Assembly (NCBI RefSeq): GCF_019063845.1 | Contig: NZ_CP077683.1 | Location: 4,022,501 to 4,086,500 of the forward strand | Direction: 5' to 3' | DNA length: 64,000 bases | From: Geomonas subterranea | GTDB lineage: Bacteria; Desulfobacterota; Desulfuromonadia; Geobacterales; Geobacteraceae | Shown here: positions 41,511-49,885 of the stretch, one piece after another | Layout of the letters: every line of letters starts with the position of its first letter | Numbering within the stretch: position 1 is the first letter of the stretch | The notes under the pieces: generated by a model | Databases searched by the model: none | What the model was told of the DNA's origin: nothing | What the model saw: only the letters and a program-made list of their open reading frames with translations | Program-made: the position numbers and the translations under genes

Positions 41511-42430
41511 TGGCCGGCTTCAAGCTGAGACGCTCCCTTTTGTACGTCCCGGGCAACATGCCCTCCATGCTCCAGAACATCCCCATCTTCAACTGCGATT
41601 CCGTCATCATCGACCTCGAGGACGCCGTCCCCCTCTCCGAGAAGGACGCGGCGCGCCACCTGGTCAGGCGCTTCCTGTTGAACTACACCGACCGCAACAA
41701 GGAGCTCCTGGTCCGCATCAACCCGCTCGACACCAGGTGGGGGTACGAGGACCTGAAGGTGGTGCTCCCGGCGATGCCGGACGGCATCCGGCTCCCGAAG
41801 GCGGACACCCCGGAGATCGTGGAGCGGCTGGACACGCTTTTGACAGAATTCGAGGAGGAGCTGGAGGTGGAGATCGGCCGTTTCGGCATCCTCCCCTCCC
41901 TGGAAAGCGCGCTCGGCGTCATCAACGCGGTGGGGATCGCCAACAGCTCCGAGCGCATCTTCGCCCTCGCCTTCGGCGCCGAGGACTACACGGCCAGCAT
42001 GGAGATAGAGAGAAGCCGCGGCGGCGAGGAGCTCTTCAACGCCCGCACCCGCGTCCTCTGGGCCGCCAAGGCCAAGGGGATCCAGGCGGTGGACACCATC
42101 TTCGCCGACGTCTCCGACATGGAGGGGCTCAGGGCCGAGACCGAACTGGCGAAAAGGCTTGGCTACACCGGTAAGTGCCTGGTCAACCCGCGCCAGATCG
42201 AGGTGGTGCACGACGTGTTCGCCCCCAAGGAGCACGAGGTGGAGTACGCCCTGCAGGTCATCGAGGCGATCCAGCGGGCGCGGCAACTTGGGACCGGCGT
42301 CATCGCCCTCGGGGGGAAGATGGTCGACGCCCCCGTCGTGAAGCGCGCCGCCCGCGTGCTGCGCACCGCCTACGCCCACGGCATGGTGGACACCCTGATC
42401 GACGAGGAGGCGATACATGGCGCTCAATAG
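41510..42430 (+). CDS. citE: Citrate lyase beta subunit (citryl-ACP lyase)
   Basis: A 306-residue TIM-barrel enzyme of the HpcH/CitE family that splits citryl-ACP to oxaloacetate and acetyl-ACP. RRSLLYVPGNMPSMLQNIP opens the barrel; IIDLEDAVPLSEKDAAR and RINPLDTRWGYEDL hold the metal and substrate residues; LPSLESALGVINA and FGAEDYTASM follow. Starts at ATGA shared with the PPC stop. Normal length. Confidence 0.95.
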   Translation: MAGFKLRRSLLYVPGNMPSMLQNIPIFNCDSVIIDLEDAVPLSEKDAARHLVRRFLLNYTDRNKELLVRINPLDTRWGYEDLKVVLPAMPDGIRLPKADTPEIVERLDTLLTEFEEELEVEIGRFGILPSLESALGVINAVGIANSSERIFALAFGAEDYTASMEIERSRGGEELFNARTRVLWAAKAKGIQAVDTIFADVSDMEGLRAETELAKRLGYTGKCLVNPRQIEVVHDVFAPKEHEVEYALQVIEAIQRARQLGTGVIALGGKMVDAPVVKRAARVLRTAYAHGMVDTLIDEEAIHGAQ

Positions 42431-43955
42431 CCTGGGACGGGAGATTCCGGAGAGCTACGCCGGCAAAGGGCTGATCCCCTACGGCGACCCGTTTTCGCTG
42501 CGGCCGCAAGGGCGCGTCGCGTCGCGCCCCCTGAAGCGGGTGAACCCCGGTGCCAGGAAGCTCGTGGGCTCTTTGCGCGAGGCGGTCGAGGCGAGCGGGC
42601 TCAGGGACGGCATGACCATCGCCACGCACCACAGCCTCAGAAACGGCGACTTCCTGCTGAACCGGATCGTGGCGGAGATCGCCGCGCTGGGACTCAAGGG
42701 GATCTGGATCGCCTCCTCCTCGGTGCACCCGGTGCACGCCGAGATCATCCCGCACATAAAGAGCGGTGTCATCGCCGGCTTCGAGTGCGGCGTGAACGGC
42801 CTGATCGGAGAGCTGGCCACCAAGGGGGAAATATCCTGCCCCATCGTGGTCCGGACCCACGGCGGGCGGGCCCGCTCGGTCATCGAGGGGAGCGTCCCCA
42901 TCGACGTCGCCTTCATCGCGGCCCCATGCTGCGACGAGTACGGCAACATGAACGGCTACTACGGTCCCTCGGCCTGCGGCAGCCTGGGCTACGCCCAGAT
43001 CGACGCCGCCTACGCCTCCTGCGTGATCGCGGTCACCGACAACCTGGTCCCCTTTCCGGTGGTCCCGGTCAGCATCCCGCAGACCCTGGTGGATTTCGTG
43101 GTGGTCGTGGACCGGCTCGGGGATCCGGCCAAGATCGTCTCCACCACCACCCGCGTCACCACCGACCCGGTCGGGCTGCAGATCGCGAGCTACGCCTCGC
43201 AGGTGATCGAGGCCTCCGGGCTTTTGCGGGACGGCTTCTCCTTTCAGACCGGCTCGGGCGGCATCTCGCTCGCCGTGGCCGAGAAGGTGCGTAACTCCAT
43301 GCGCAAGGGCTCCATCAAGGGGAGCTTCGGCTGCGGCGGCATCACCGGTTACTTCGTCGAGATGCTGGAGGAGGGACTCTTCTCCGCGCTCATGGACGTG
43401 CAGTGCTTCGACCAGGAGGCGGTGCGCTCCATCGGCAGGAACCGCGCCCACCAGGAGATCAGCGCCGACATGTACGCGAACCCCTTCAACGCCGGAGCCG
43501 TGGTGAACCGGCTCGACTGCGTCATCCTCGGGGCCACCGAGGTGGACACCTCCTTCAACGTCAACGTGAACACCGAGTCCAACGGCTACCTCCTGCACAA
43601 CACCGGGGGGCACTCCGACACCGCGGCCGGCGCCAAGCTTTCCATCATCGTCGCCCCCTCCATTCGCGGGAGGCTCCCCATCGTCAGGGACCGGGTCACC
43701 ACCATCACCACGCCGGGGGAGACCATCGGGGTGGTGGTCACCGAGCGCGGCATCGCGGTGAACGAGAAGCAGGGCGAGCTCAAGGAGGAGCTGATCCGGA
43801 GGAAGCTCCCGGTAAAGGATATTGGCGACCTGCAGCGCGAGATCTGCCGCGTCACCGGAACGCCGCGGCCGCTGGAGTTCGAGGACGAGGTGGTGGCGGT
43901 GATCGAGTACCGGGACGGGAGCGTCATCGATGTCGTCAGACGCGTTAAGGAATAG
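42417..43955 (+). CDS. citF: Citrate lyase alpha subunit (citrate CoA-/ACP-transferase)
   Basis: A 512-residue enzyme that swaps acetyl for citrate on the carrier protein. Family pattern: MTIATHHSLRNGDFLLN, GLKGIWIASSSVHPVH, GGRARSVIEG, and QTGSGGISLAVAEKV, with late TGGHSDTAAGAKLSI. Full length. Overlaps citE by 14 bases and citX by 26, so translation is coupled along the operon. Citrate is cleaved in the cytoplasm to acetate and oxaloacetate, which then enters fermentation or the TCA cycle. Confidence 0.96.
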   Translation: MALNSLGREIPESYAGKGLIPYGDPFSLRPQGRVASRPLKRVNPGARKLVGSLREAVEASGLRDGMTIATHHSLRNGDFLLNRIVAEIAALGLKGIWIASSSVHPVHAEIIPHIKSGVIAGFECGVNGLIGELATKGEISCPIVVRTHGGRARSVIEGSVPIDVAFIAAPCCDEYGNMNGYYGPSACGSLGYAQIDAAYASCVIAVTDNLVPFPVVPVSIPQTLVDFVVVVDRLGDPAKIVSTTTRVTTDPVGLQIASYASQVIEASGLLRDGFSFQTGSGGISLAVAEKVRNSMRKGSIKGSFGCGGITGYFVEMLEEGLFSALMDVQCFDQEAVRSIGRNRAHQEISADMYANPFNAGAVVNRLDCVILGATEVDTSFNVNVNTESNGYLLHNTGGHSDTAAGAKLSIIVAPSIRGRLPIVRDRVTTITTPGETIGVVVTERGIAVNEKQGELKEELIRRKLPVKDIGDLQREICRVTGTPRPLEFEDEVVAVIEYRDGSVIDVVRRVKE

Positions 43956-44424
43956 CATCCTCGCCGCGCGCGACCAGCGGCAGGCGCTCCTGGACGGGCT
44001 GTTCCCTACCCCCTTCCCGGCGACGGTGATGCTGTCGCTGAACCTGCCGGGGGGGGAGAAGACCGGGGCGCGTGCCGAGCGGCTGTTCGCCTGGGGGGAA
44101 GAGGCTCTCCTGAAGGCCCTGAAGGTGACCCCGGCCCTGCGCGGCTCCGATGCCCTGGGACCGTTCGCCTTCTACCATACCCGGCTCCAGGCGACCCAGG
44201 TCAAACGGCTCGGGATGGCGCTGGAGACCAGGCACCCCGCCGGGCGGCTGCTCGATCTCGACATCTACGACCACGCCGGCCGCCAGGTGGGGCGCGCCGA
44301 ACTCGACATAGCCCCCAGGAGCTGCCTGATCTGCTGCGAGCCGGCGCTCGCCTGCATCCACGCCAGGCGCCACAGCACCGAGGAGCTGGTGCTCAAGGCA
44401 CGGGCGGTGATCGATGCCATCTGA
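43930..44424 (+). CDS. citX: Citrate lyase holo-[acyl-carrier protein] synthase
   Basis: A 164-residue enzyme that transfers the phosphoribosyl-dephospho-CoA arm to CitD. The motif KRLGMALETRHPAGRLLDLDIYD is typical (split: ALETRHPAGRLLDLD), followed by the cysteine-containing CLICCEPALACIHARRHS with the family's AR-H end. Slightly shorter than E. coli CitX. Overlaps citF and citG, so it is co-translated. Confidence 0.92.
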   Translation: MSSDALRNSILAARDQRQALLDGLFPTPFPATVMLSLNLPGGEKTGARAERLFAWGEEALLKALKVTPALRGSDALGPFAFYHTRLQATQVKRLGMALETRHPAGRLLDLDIYDHAGRQVGRAELDIAPRSCLICCEPALACIHARRHSTEELVLKARAVIDAI

Positions 44425-45226
44425 ACTGAGAAGACTGGCCCATAACCTCGTGCGCGGCGCCTTCCTGGAACTGTACCTGACCCCCAAGCCGGGGCTCGTC
44501 GACCTGAACGATCCCGGCTCCCACCACGATCTATCCCTGGAGCGCATGGAAGCATCCCTGGAAGTGGTTTCCGGCTACCTCTGCCGACTGGCCGACTCGC
44601 TCGCGCGTGGGGAGGAGCTCGCGGCCCAGGTGCGCCTGGGAATGGAGGCCGAAAAGGCCATGCTGGAGCGCGCCGGCACCAACTGCCACAAGGGGTACAT
44701 CTTCCTGAGCGGACTTCTCCTGGCGGCGGCCGCCCGGTCCCGGGGGGGAGGGGAGGAGGCGCTCAGCGAAGCGGTCGCCGGCATCGCCGCCCGCCTTTTC
44801 GACGGGGCGCGGGAGGAGAGTAACGGCAGCCGCGCCTGCACCAGCTACGGCGCCCGGGGAATCAGGGGGGAGGCCCTGGAAGGGCTCCCGGCGCTGTTTC
44901 GGGAGGCGCTTCCTGCCTTTAGGCGCGAACTCGCCGCCGGCAACCGGGGGAGCGCGGTGTACGCCATGCTGGGACGGCTGATGGCCACGGTGGAGGACAC
45001 CACGGCGCTGCACCGCTGCGGCAGCGAAGGGCTGCGCACGGTAAAAGAGGACGGCCGGGCGCTGGAGCTGTTGGTCGAGCGGCGCGACGACTTCATGAGT
45101 TTTCTGTCCCGCCGCAACGAGCACTACGTGAGCCGCAACCTCACCATGGGGGGAGTCGCCGACCTCCTGGCCCTCTCATTTGCCTGGCTGAGCCACACCG
45201 GCGAACTGGAGATCGCCCCGCAGTAG
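44414..45226 (+). CDS. citG: Triphosphoribosyl-dephospho-CoA synthase
   Basis: A 270-residue enzyme that makes the prosthetic-group precursor from ATP and dephospho-CoA. Motifs: YLTPKPGLVDLNDPGSHHDLS near the N-terminus, GTNCHKGYIFLSGLLLAAA, and DTTALHRCG. Last gene of the operon; with citC, citD, citE, citF and citX the set for a working citrate lyase is complete. No citrate transporter or oxaloacetate decarboxylase is in the window. Confidence 0.93.
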   Translation: MPSELRRLAHNLVRGAFLELYLTPKPGLVDLNDPGSHHDLSLERMEASLEVVSGYLCRLADSLARGEELAAQVRLGMEAEKAMLERAGTNCHKGYIFLSGLLLAAAARSRGGGEEALSEAVAGIAARLFDGAREESNGSRACTSYGARGIRGEALEGLPALFREALPAFRRELAAGNRGSAVYAMLGRLMATVEDTTALHRCGSEGLRTVKEDGRALELLVERRDDFMSFLSRRNEHYVSRNLTMGGVADLLALSFAWLSHTGELEIAPQ

Positions 45227-45235
45227 CAGCACGGT

Positions 45236-45264
45236 TTGACAGGGCATGGTTAATGATATTTAAT
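45236..45264 (+). promoter_or_regulatory. Sigma-70 promoter of the PAP2 gene
   Basis: TTGACA (45236-45241), exactly 17 bases, TTTAAT (45259-45264). The ATG begins 8 bases after the -10 box, so the transcript should start at or next to it: probably leaderless. Confidence 0.75.
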
Positions 45265-45271
45265 TCTGCCT

Positions 45272-46495
45272 ATGGTTCATTGCACCCTGCCCCATAGCGT
45301 CATCGCCCTCCTGCTTTTTCTCGGCAGCGCCGCACCCGCGGCAGCCGCTGCCGGCCACTCCGCCGCACCCGCATTCCAGCATTGCCAGGATTACGCGCCT
45401 CCCTCAGCTCCGGCTGTGGATGGGAGCTCGTCGCCGGGAGCGCCGGACTCCCAACCGGTGAGTTATGGTTCCTCAGGCCATTCCCGTCCGGGAGCCACGG
45501 AATCAGCCTTTGCCCCCCTCCCCTCGCGGGAGGGGGTAGGGGGGCCGGGGAAGCTGCCATCACCTGCAGAGCTTGCCGTCGTTGACTCCCCCTCCCTCGC
45601 GGCCGAAGACTTCCTGATCCGCCCGGACGGTGCGGCAGGATCGGGCGCAGGCGGGCCGGCGGCTGCGACCGGCGATCCGCGCATCACCGCGGAATTCCCC
45701 GGGCCGGCCTGGCGCTGGCGCAGGTCCGGGGTGCCCGGCTACCTGGGGGTAGCCGTCCTCGGCGCGGGCGCCATGTACGTCGAGAGCGCGCATGGCGATC
45801 CCGAACCCAAGTGGAAAGGGACCAACGGCTTCGACGAGACGGTGCGCGATGCCCTGCGCCTGCACTCCCGTGGCGCCCGCGAGGTGGCGCACGACGTGGG
45901 GGACGCGCTCATGTACGGCATGATCGCCGCCCCGGTTCTCGATTCCCTCGCCACCCTGGGAATTCGTGACCGAGCCTGGGATACCCTGTGGCAGACCGAG
46001 ATGGTGAACCTCGAATCCTTTGCCTTCACCTCCTTCGTTTCCTCCCTGGTGCAGAACCTGGTGGCGCGCGAGAAACCGTTGGTGCGCAATTGCCGCGGCG
46101 GCGCCTGCGAGGGGGACGCCCCCAACCGGAGCATGCCGAGCGGTCATGTCGCTTTTGCCTTCACCGGCGCCGGGCTCGTCTGCAGCCACCACAACTTCCA
46201 ATCCCTGTACCGGGACCCCGGTCTGGACCGCGCGGCCTGCTGGACCGGCCTCGGGCTCGCCGCCGCGGACGGCGTGGCCCGCATCATGGCCGATCACCAC
46301 TACGCAACCGACGTGGCGGCGGGTGCCGCCATCGGCCTCTTCTCCGGATTCCTGCTCCCCCGCCTGCTGCACTACGATCGTCCCGAGAAGCCCACAGAAG
46401 GAAAAAAGGGGAGCGGCTCGATCATCAAGGGCCTTTCCTTCCGCCCGCTGATTTTCGGCGGCAGCGCAGGCCTCGCCTGCGAGATGAGGTACTAG
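45272..46495 (+). CDS. Exported PAP2-type phosphatase
   Basis: A 407-residue protein with a signal peptide (SVIALLLFLGSAAPAAAAA). Residues about 28-120 are a low-complexity spacer that includes PLPSREGVGGPGKLPSP, coded by a C/G hairpin repeat. The phosphatase core follows with the three PAP2 motifs: REKPLVRN, MPSGHVAFAF and RIMADHHYATDV, holding the catalytic His residues. Family members remove phosphate from lipids such as undecaprenyl pyrophosphate or phosphatidate in the periplasm or membrane. No ribosome site; probably leaderless. Confidence 0.87.
   Translation: MVHCTLPHSVIALLLFLGSAAPAAAAAGHSAAPAFQHCQDYAPPSAPAVDGSSSPGAPDSQPVSYGSSGHSRPGATESAFAPLPSREGVGGPGKLPSPAELAVVDSPSLAAEDFLIRPDGAAGSGAGGPAAATGDPRITAEFPGPAWRWRRSGVPGYLGVAVLGAGAMYVESAHGDPEPKWKGTNGFDETVRDALRLHSRGAREVAHDVGDALMYGMIAAPVLDSLATLGIRDRAWDTLWQTEMVNLESFAFTSFVSSLVQNLVAREKPLVRNCRGGACEGDAPNRSMPSGHVAFAFTGAGLVCSHHNFQSLYRDPGLDRAACWTGLGLAAADGVARIMADHHYATDVAAGAAIGLFSGFLLPRLLHYDRPEKPTEGKKGSGSIIKGLSFRPLIFGGSAGLACEMRY
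45513..45558 (-). repeat. C-rich/G-rich hairpin repeat inside the PAP2 gene
   Basis: Copy R7, reversed: CCCCCCTCCC-CTCG-CGGGAGGGGG then TAGGGGGGCCGGGGAAGCTGCC. The loop on the other strand is GCGA, so it belongs to the GCAA class. It keeps the reading frame of the host gene open. Confidence 0.8.
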
Positions 46496-46497
46496 CC

Positions 46498-47238
46498 ATG
46501 AATGCTGACACGCGGGGCCAAGGTTATCCCGGGCATCCCTGGGAGAAGGCGCGGGCCTGGGCGGTGGCGGCCTTGCTGGAAAGCACGCTTTTCGAAGGGG
46601 TGAAGGTCCTCGGTGTCGGATGCGGCGACCCCTATCTTTGTCAGACCGTGTTTGGCGCGCTGCAGCGCAAAGAGGTGACGGCCGTCGACCCGGGCCTGGC
46701 CGAGGAGCGGCTGGGCGAACCGGGGCCCGAACCCGGGATCAGCTACAGCCGCGAGCTCCCGCCGGGGAGAAACCGCTTCGACGTCACCCTGATCCTGGAC
46801 GTCCTGGAGCGGGCCGAGGACGACCGGGGGTACCTCAAGCGGATGGTGCGGCAACATGTCGCCGCCAGGGGGCGGGTCCTGGTCACGGTCCCGGCCTTCC
46901 AGGCGCTCTACAGCGGACACGACTGGTTCCGCAGACGCTACCGGCGTTACCGGTTGAGGCAGGTGGAGCAGCTCGCCTGGAGCGCAGGGCTGGTGGTGGT
47001 GAGCTCCGGCTACCTCTTCGGCTCCTTGATCATCCCGAAGTTCCTGTCATCACGGCTCTACCACTGGGGGAGGGTGCGGGACCGCGGGTGCTGGCGCGGG
47101 GGGCGGCTCCTGGCCGCTGTCGTGGGAAAGATACTGGAATGGGACAACAGCGTGATGATCGCGCTGGCTCGGGGCGGGATCCTTCTCCCCGGAGCCACGG
47201 CGTGGGTGCTGTGCGAGAACCGGCGCAGCGCCAATTGA
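46498..47238 (+). CDS. Class I SAM-dependent methyltransferase
   Basis: A 246-residue enzyme. SAM motif I reads VKVLGVGCGDPYL, the strand-2 acid is TAVDPG, and the motif IV region is FDVTLILDVLERAEDD; a late hydrophobic RGRVLVTVPAFQALYSG resembles methyltransferases acting on lipids or quinones in glycan clusters. It starts two bases after the PAP2 stop, so the two are co-transcribed and may act on the same lipid-linked substrate. Confidence 0.82.
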   Translation: MNADTRGQGYPGHPWEKARAWAVAALLESTLFEGVKVLGVGCGDPYLCQTVFGALQRKEVTAVDPGLAEERLGEPGPEPGISYSRELPPGRNRFDVTLILDVLERAEDDRGYLKRMVRQHVAARGRVLVTVPAFQALYSGHDWFRRRYRRYRLRQVEQLAWSAGLVVVSSGYLFGSLIIPKFLSSRLYHWGRVRDRGCWRGGRLLAAVVGKILEWDNSVMIALARGGILLPGATAWVLCENRRSAN

Positions 47239-47252
47239 CACATTGTTTTAAT

Positions 47253-47282
47253 TTGACAGCGGGCTTGCTGATAACGTATACA
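47253..47282 (+). promoter_or_regulatory. Sigma-70 promoter of the DUF815 gene
   Basis: TTGACA (47253-47258), 18-base spacer, TATACA (47277-47282). The DUF815 start codon is 33 bases on. Confidence 0.7.
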
Positions 47283-47314
47283 GATTTAACAAAATTACCG
47301 GGGGTTACTTGGGC

Positions 47315-48271
47315 ATGATTGTTTCACCAGAACAAACTGCCGGTTCGGAGCCCACCACACAGAGGACGGAAAAGTACATGCTGAATCTGAAACCGGAGGT
47401 CGTAGCCCAGCTCGAGCGCGTGCTCAGCTCTGTCGAAATGTTGCTCCCCAGGGCGGTCAAGGCCGTCAACTGGGCCACCTGCCCCGCCGCCAACTGGCGC
47501 CGTCATTCCTTCTCGGGATACCTGGAGGCGGTGAAAGTCACCGACCAGACCAGGCTCGACGACCTCTTGGGTTGCGAGAAGCAGAAAGAGATCATGGTGT
47601 ACAACACCCGCCAGTTCCTGAAGGGGCTCCCGGCCAACAACGCGCTCCTCTGGGGATCGCGCGGCACCGGCAAGTCCTCCATGGTGAAGGCGCTCCTGAA
47701 CGAGTACGCCAACGAGGGGCTGCGGGTGATCCAGGTGGAGAAGGAAGACCTCATCTACCTCTCCGAGATCTTCAGCGCCGTCGAGGAACAGCCCTACCGC
47801 TTCATCCTTTTGTGCGACGACCTCACCTTCGAGATCGGCGAGCTCTCCTACAAGATGCTGAAGAGCGCCCTGGACGGCTCGGTCTACTCCGCACCGGAAA
47901 ACGTGCTCATCTACGTCACCTCCAACCGGCGCCACCTGCTGCCGCAGTACAACACCGACCTTCTGGGGGGGAAGTACGTGAACGGCGAACTGCAGGAGAG
48001 CGAGGCGATGGAGGAGAAGGTTTCCCTCTCCGACCGTTTCGGCCTCTGGGTCGCCTTCCACGTCTTCACCCAGGACCGCTACCTCGACGCCGTGCGCCAG
48101 TGCGTGGAGCGGGAGGCGAAAAACCGCAACGTCAGCATCCCCTGGAGCAAGGAGTTGGAACTCGATGCCATCCAGTGGTCTCACGACAAGACCAAGCGCT
48201 GCGGCCGCACCGCGATGCAGTTCTCCCGGCACTGGGTGGGGCGCTACCTGCTCAACCAGCCCTCCGCGTAA
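47315..48271 (+). CDS. DUF815 family AAA-like ATPase
   Basis: A 318-residue cytoplasmic P-loop protein. The Walker A is LLWGSRGTGKSSMVKALL, the Walker B FILLCDDLTFE, and the sensor strand VLIYVTSNRRHLLP. The pattern matches DUF815, a widespread stand-alone AAA+ group of unknown substrate. ATG 47315 is used; TTG 47309 is in frame. Monocistronic, between a clear promoter and terminator. Confidence 0.9.
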   Translation: MIVSPEQTAGSEPTTQRTEKYMLNLKPEVVAQLERVLSSVEMLLPRAVKAVNWATCPAANWRRHSFSGYLEAVKVTDQTRLDDLLGCEKQKEIMVYNTRQFLKGLPANNALLWGSRGTGKSSMVKALLNEYANEGLRVIQVEKEDLIYLSEIFSAVEEQPYRFILLCDDLTFEIGELSYKMLKSALDGSVYSAPENVLIYVTSNRRHLLPQYNTDLLGGKYVNGELQESEAMEEKVSLSDRFGLWVAFHVFTQDRYLDAVRQCVEREAKNRNVSIPWSKELELDAIQWSHDKTKRCGRTAMQFSRHWVGRYLLNQPSA

Positions 48272-48297
48272 CGCGGGGCTGCAACTTCCCAATCGAG

Positions 48298-48335
48298 ACC
48301 GGCGTGCCCCAGGTGGAGCACGCCGGTTTTTTTTT
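48298..48335 (+). terminator. Terminator of the DUF815 gene
   Basis: ACCGGCGTGC pairs with GCACGCCGGT around a 10-base loop, followed by nine T. Confidence 0.88.
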
Positions 48336-48455
48336 ATCGCGCAGTACGGCCGTTATTTTCATGTGAAAGAGGACGGCCTCTTCCTAAGTGATAAAATGTT
48401 CCGGTCCCGCAGCTGCCCGCATCCTTCCGTAACCGTTGCTTATGCAGTTATTACC

Positions 48456-48486
48456 TTGACAACTGCTGGATCTGCATATATATAAT
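48456..48486 (+). promoter_or_regulatory. Promoter of the RND efflux operon
   Basis: TTGACA (48456-48461) with TATATA at 48479 (17-base spacer) or TATAAT at 48481 (19-base spacer). AT-rich dyad sequence around TTCGAA follows and may be an operator; no regulator gene is adjacent. Confidence 0.7.
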
Positions 48487-48541
48487 AATTCGAATATATC
48501 TCGTATTAGTATTCTGACTGCACCGGCAAGGAGGTTTCCGG

Positions 48542-49885
48542 GTGAATCAAAGGTTTTTACCGCTCATCGCTCTGCTCGTCGCCTCGTTTGCGGCGCCTGC
48601 CTTTGGCGAGGTGGTCTCGCTGCCGGAGGCGGTCAAGCGCGCCCTGGAGAGCAACCACCTGCTGAAAGCAGCGTCGCTGGAGCGCGGTGCGGCGGAGCAG
48701 GACGTGGCGGCGAGCCGGAGCCGATACCTTCCCCGCGTGGCGCTTGAGAGCGGCGCGGTCCTCTCCACCACGCCGAGCGCGGTTTTCATGATGAAGCTGG
48801 ACGAGGGGCGCATCAACCCGGGCAAGGACTTCGCGGCCGACACCCTGAACGATCCTTCCCCCCGCGGCGACTTCAAGACCGCCGTGACGCTTGAGCAGCC
48901 GCTGCTCGATTTCGGTATCGCCACCGGGGTGGCGTTGGCCGGGAAGGGTTCCGAGGCGGCCGCCTTCTCCGAAGAGGCGAAGCGCGAGGAGATCGCCTTC
49001 CGCGTCTACCTGGCGTACCTGGGGGTGCGCAAGGCGCTGGCCTACCGTGAAGTGGCCGACCAGGCGCTTTTGAACGCGCGGGAGCACGACCGCCTGGCGG
49101 CGGTGCGCGAGAAGGACGGCATCGGCCTCAAATCGGACCGGCTGCGCACGGCGACGTCGGTCGCCCAGGCGGAGCAGCGCGTGATCTCGGCCCAAAACGA
49201 CCTTTTGATCGCGCGCCTGAGGCTCAACCTGGTGGTCGGCGGAAAAGAGGGAGAGCCCCTGGATGTGGCGGAACTCCCCGCGCTGGCGGAGCCCGCAAAG
49301 GAGCTGGAACAACTCCTTGCCCTGGCGAGGCGGAACCGCCCCGACCTGAAGCTGGCCGAAAATTCGCAAGAGCGCGGTGAGCTTCAGGTCAGGCAGGCCC
49401 GCAACGCCTATCTCCCGACCCTGTACGCGCGGGGGAGCTACCAGATCAACGACCGCGACGTCCCCCTCGGGACCGACAAGGACTCCTGGACCGTCGGGGT
49501 GAACCTGCGCTGGGACCTCTTCGATGGCGGCAAGCGCTCACATGACAAGAAGAAGGCGGAGCTCGCGCGCCAGGGCGCGGCGGAACTTTTGGAAAACGAA
49601 CGCAGGGAAGTGGCGCTGCAGGTGACCGAGAGCGTGCTGCGCCGCCAGGAGGCGCGTCTCAAACTGGAGAGCGCGCAGTCCGCGGTGCGGGATGCCGAGG
49701 AGAGCCGGCGCCTGGTGACGCTGCGCTTTGGCAATGGGCTGTCATCTCTCGTGGAGGTGATGGACGCGGAGAGCGCGCTCACCCAGGCCCGCGCCAACCT
49801 GGTGGAGGTCGAGAACGGCTTCCATGCCGCGACGGGAGAGATCTATTTCCGCGCCGGCGTCTTTGTGAAGGAGGTGCTGCAATGA
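48542..49885 (+). CDS. TolC-family outer membrane efflux protein
   Basis: A 447-residue outer-membrane channel with a signal peptide (LIALLVASFAAPAFGE). Two TolC repeats of long helices are visible, with the first marked by VVSLPEAVKRALESNHLLKAA and the second by ENSQERGELQVRQARNAYLP and LRWDLFDGGKRSHDKKKAEL. GTG start after AAGGAGG. First gene of a tripartite pump; overlaps the adaptor gene by 4 bases. Confidence 0.92.
   Translation: MNQRFLPLIALLVASFAAPAFGEVVSLPEAVKRALESNHLLKAASLERGAAEQDVAASRSRYLPRVALESGAVLSTTPSAVFMMKLDEGRINPGKDFAADTLNDPSPRGDFKTAVTLEQPLLDFGIATGVALAGKGSEAAAFSEEAKREEIAFRVYLAYLGVRKALAYREVADQALLNAREHDRLAAVREKDGIGLKSDRLRTATSVAQAEQRVISAQNDLLIARLRLNLVVGGKEGEPLDVAELPALAEPAKELEQLLALARRNRPDLKLAENSQERGELQVRQARNAYLPTLYARGSYQINDRDVPLGTDKDSWTVGVNLRWDLFDGGKRSHDKKKAELARQGAAELLENERREVALQVTESVLRRQEARLKLESAQSAVRDAEESRRLVTLRFGNGLSSLVEVMDAESALTQARANLVEVENGFHAATGEIYFRAGVFVKEVLQ

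Noticed and set aside
42300-43958. Long minus-strand frame opposite citF
   Set aside because: citF is unmistakable on the plus strand and fits the operon; the antisense product is His/Val/Asp-rich noise.
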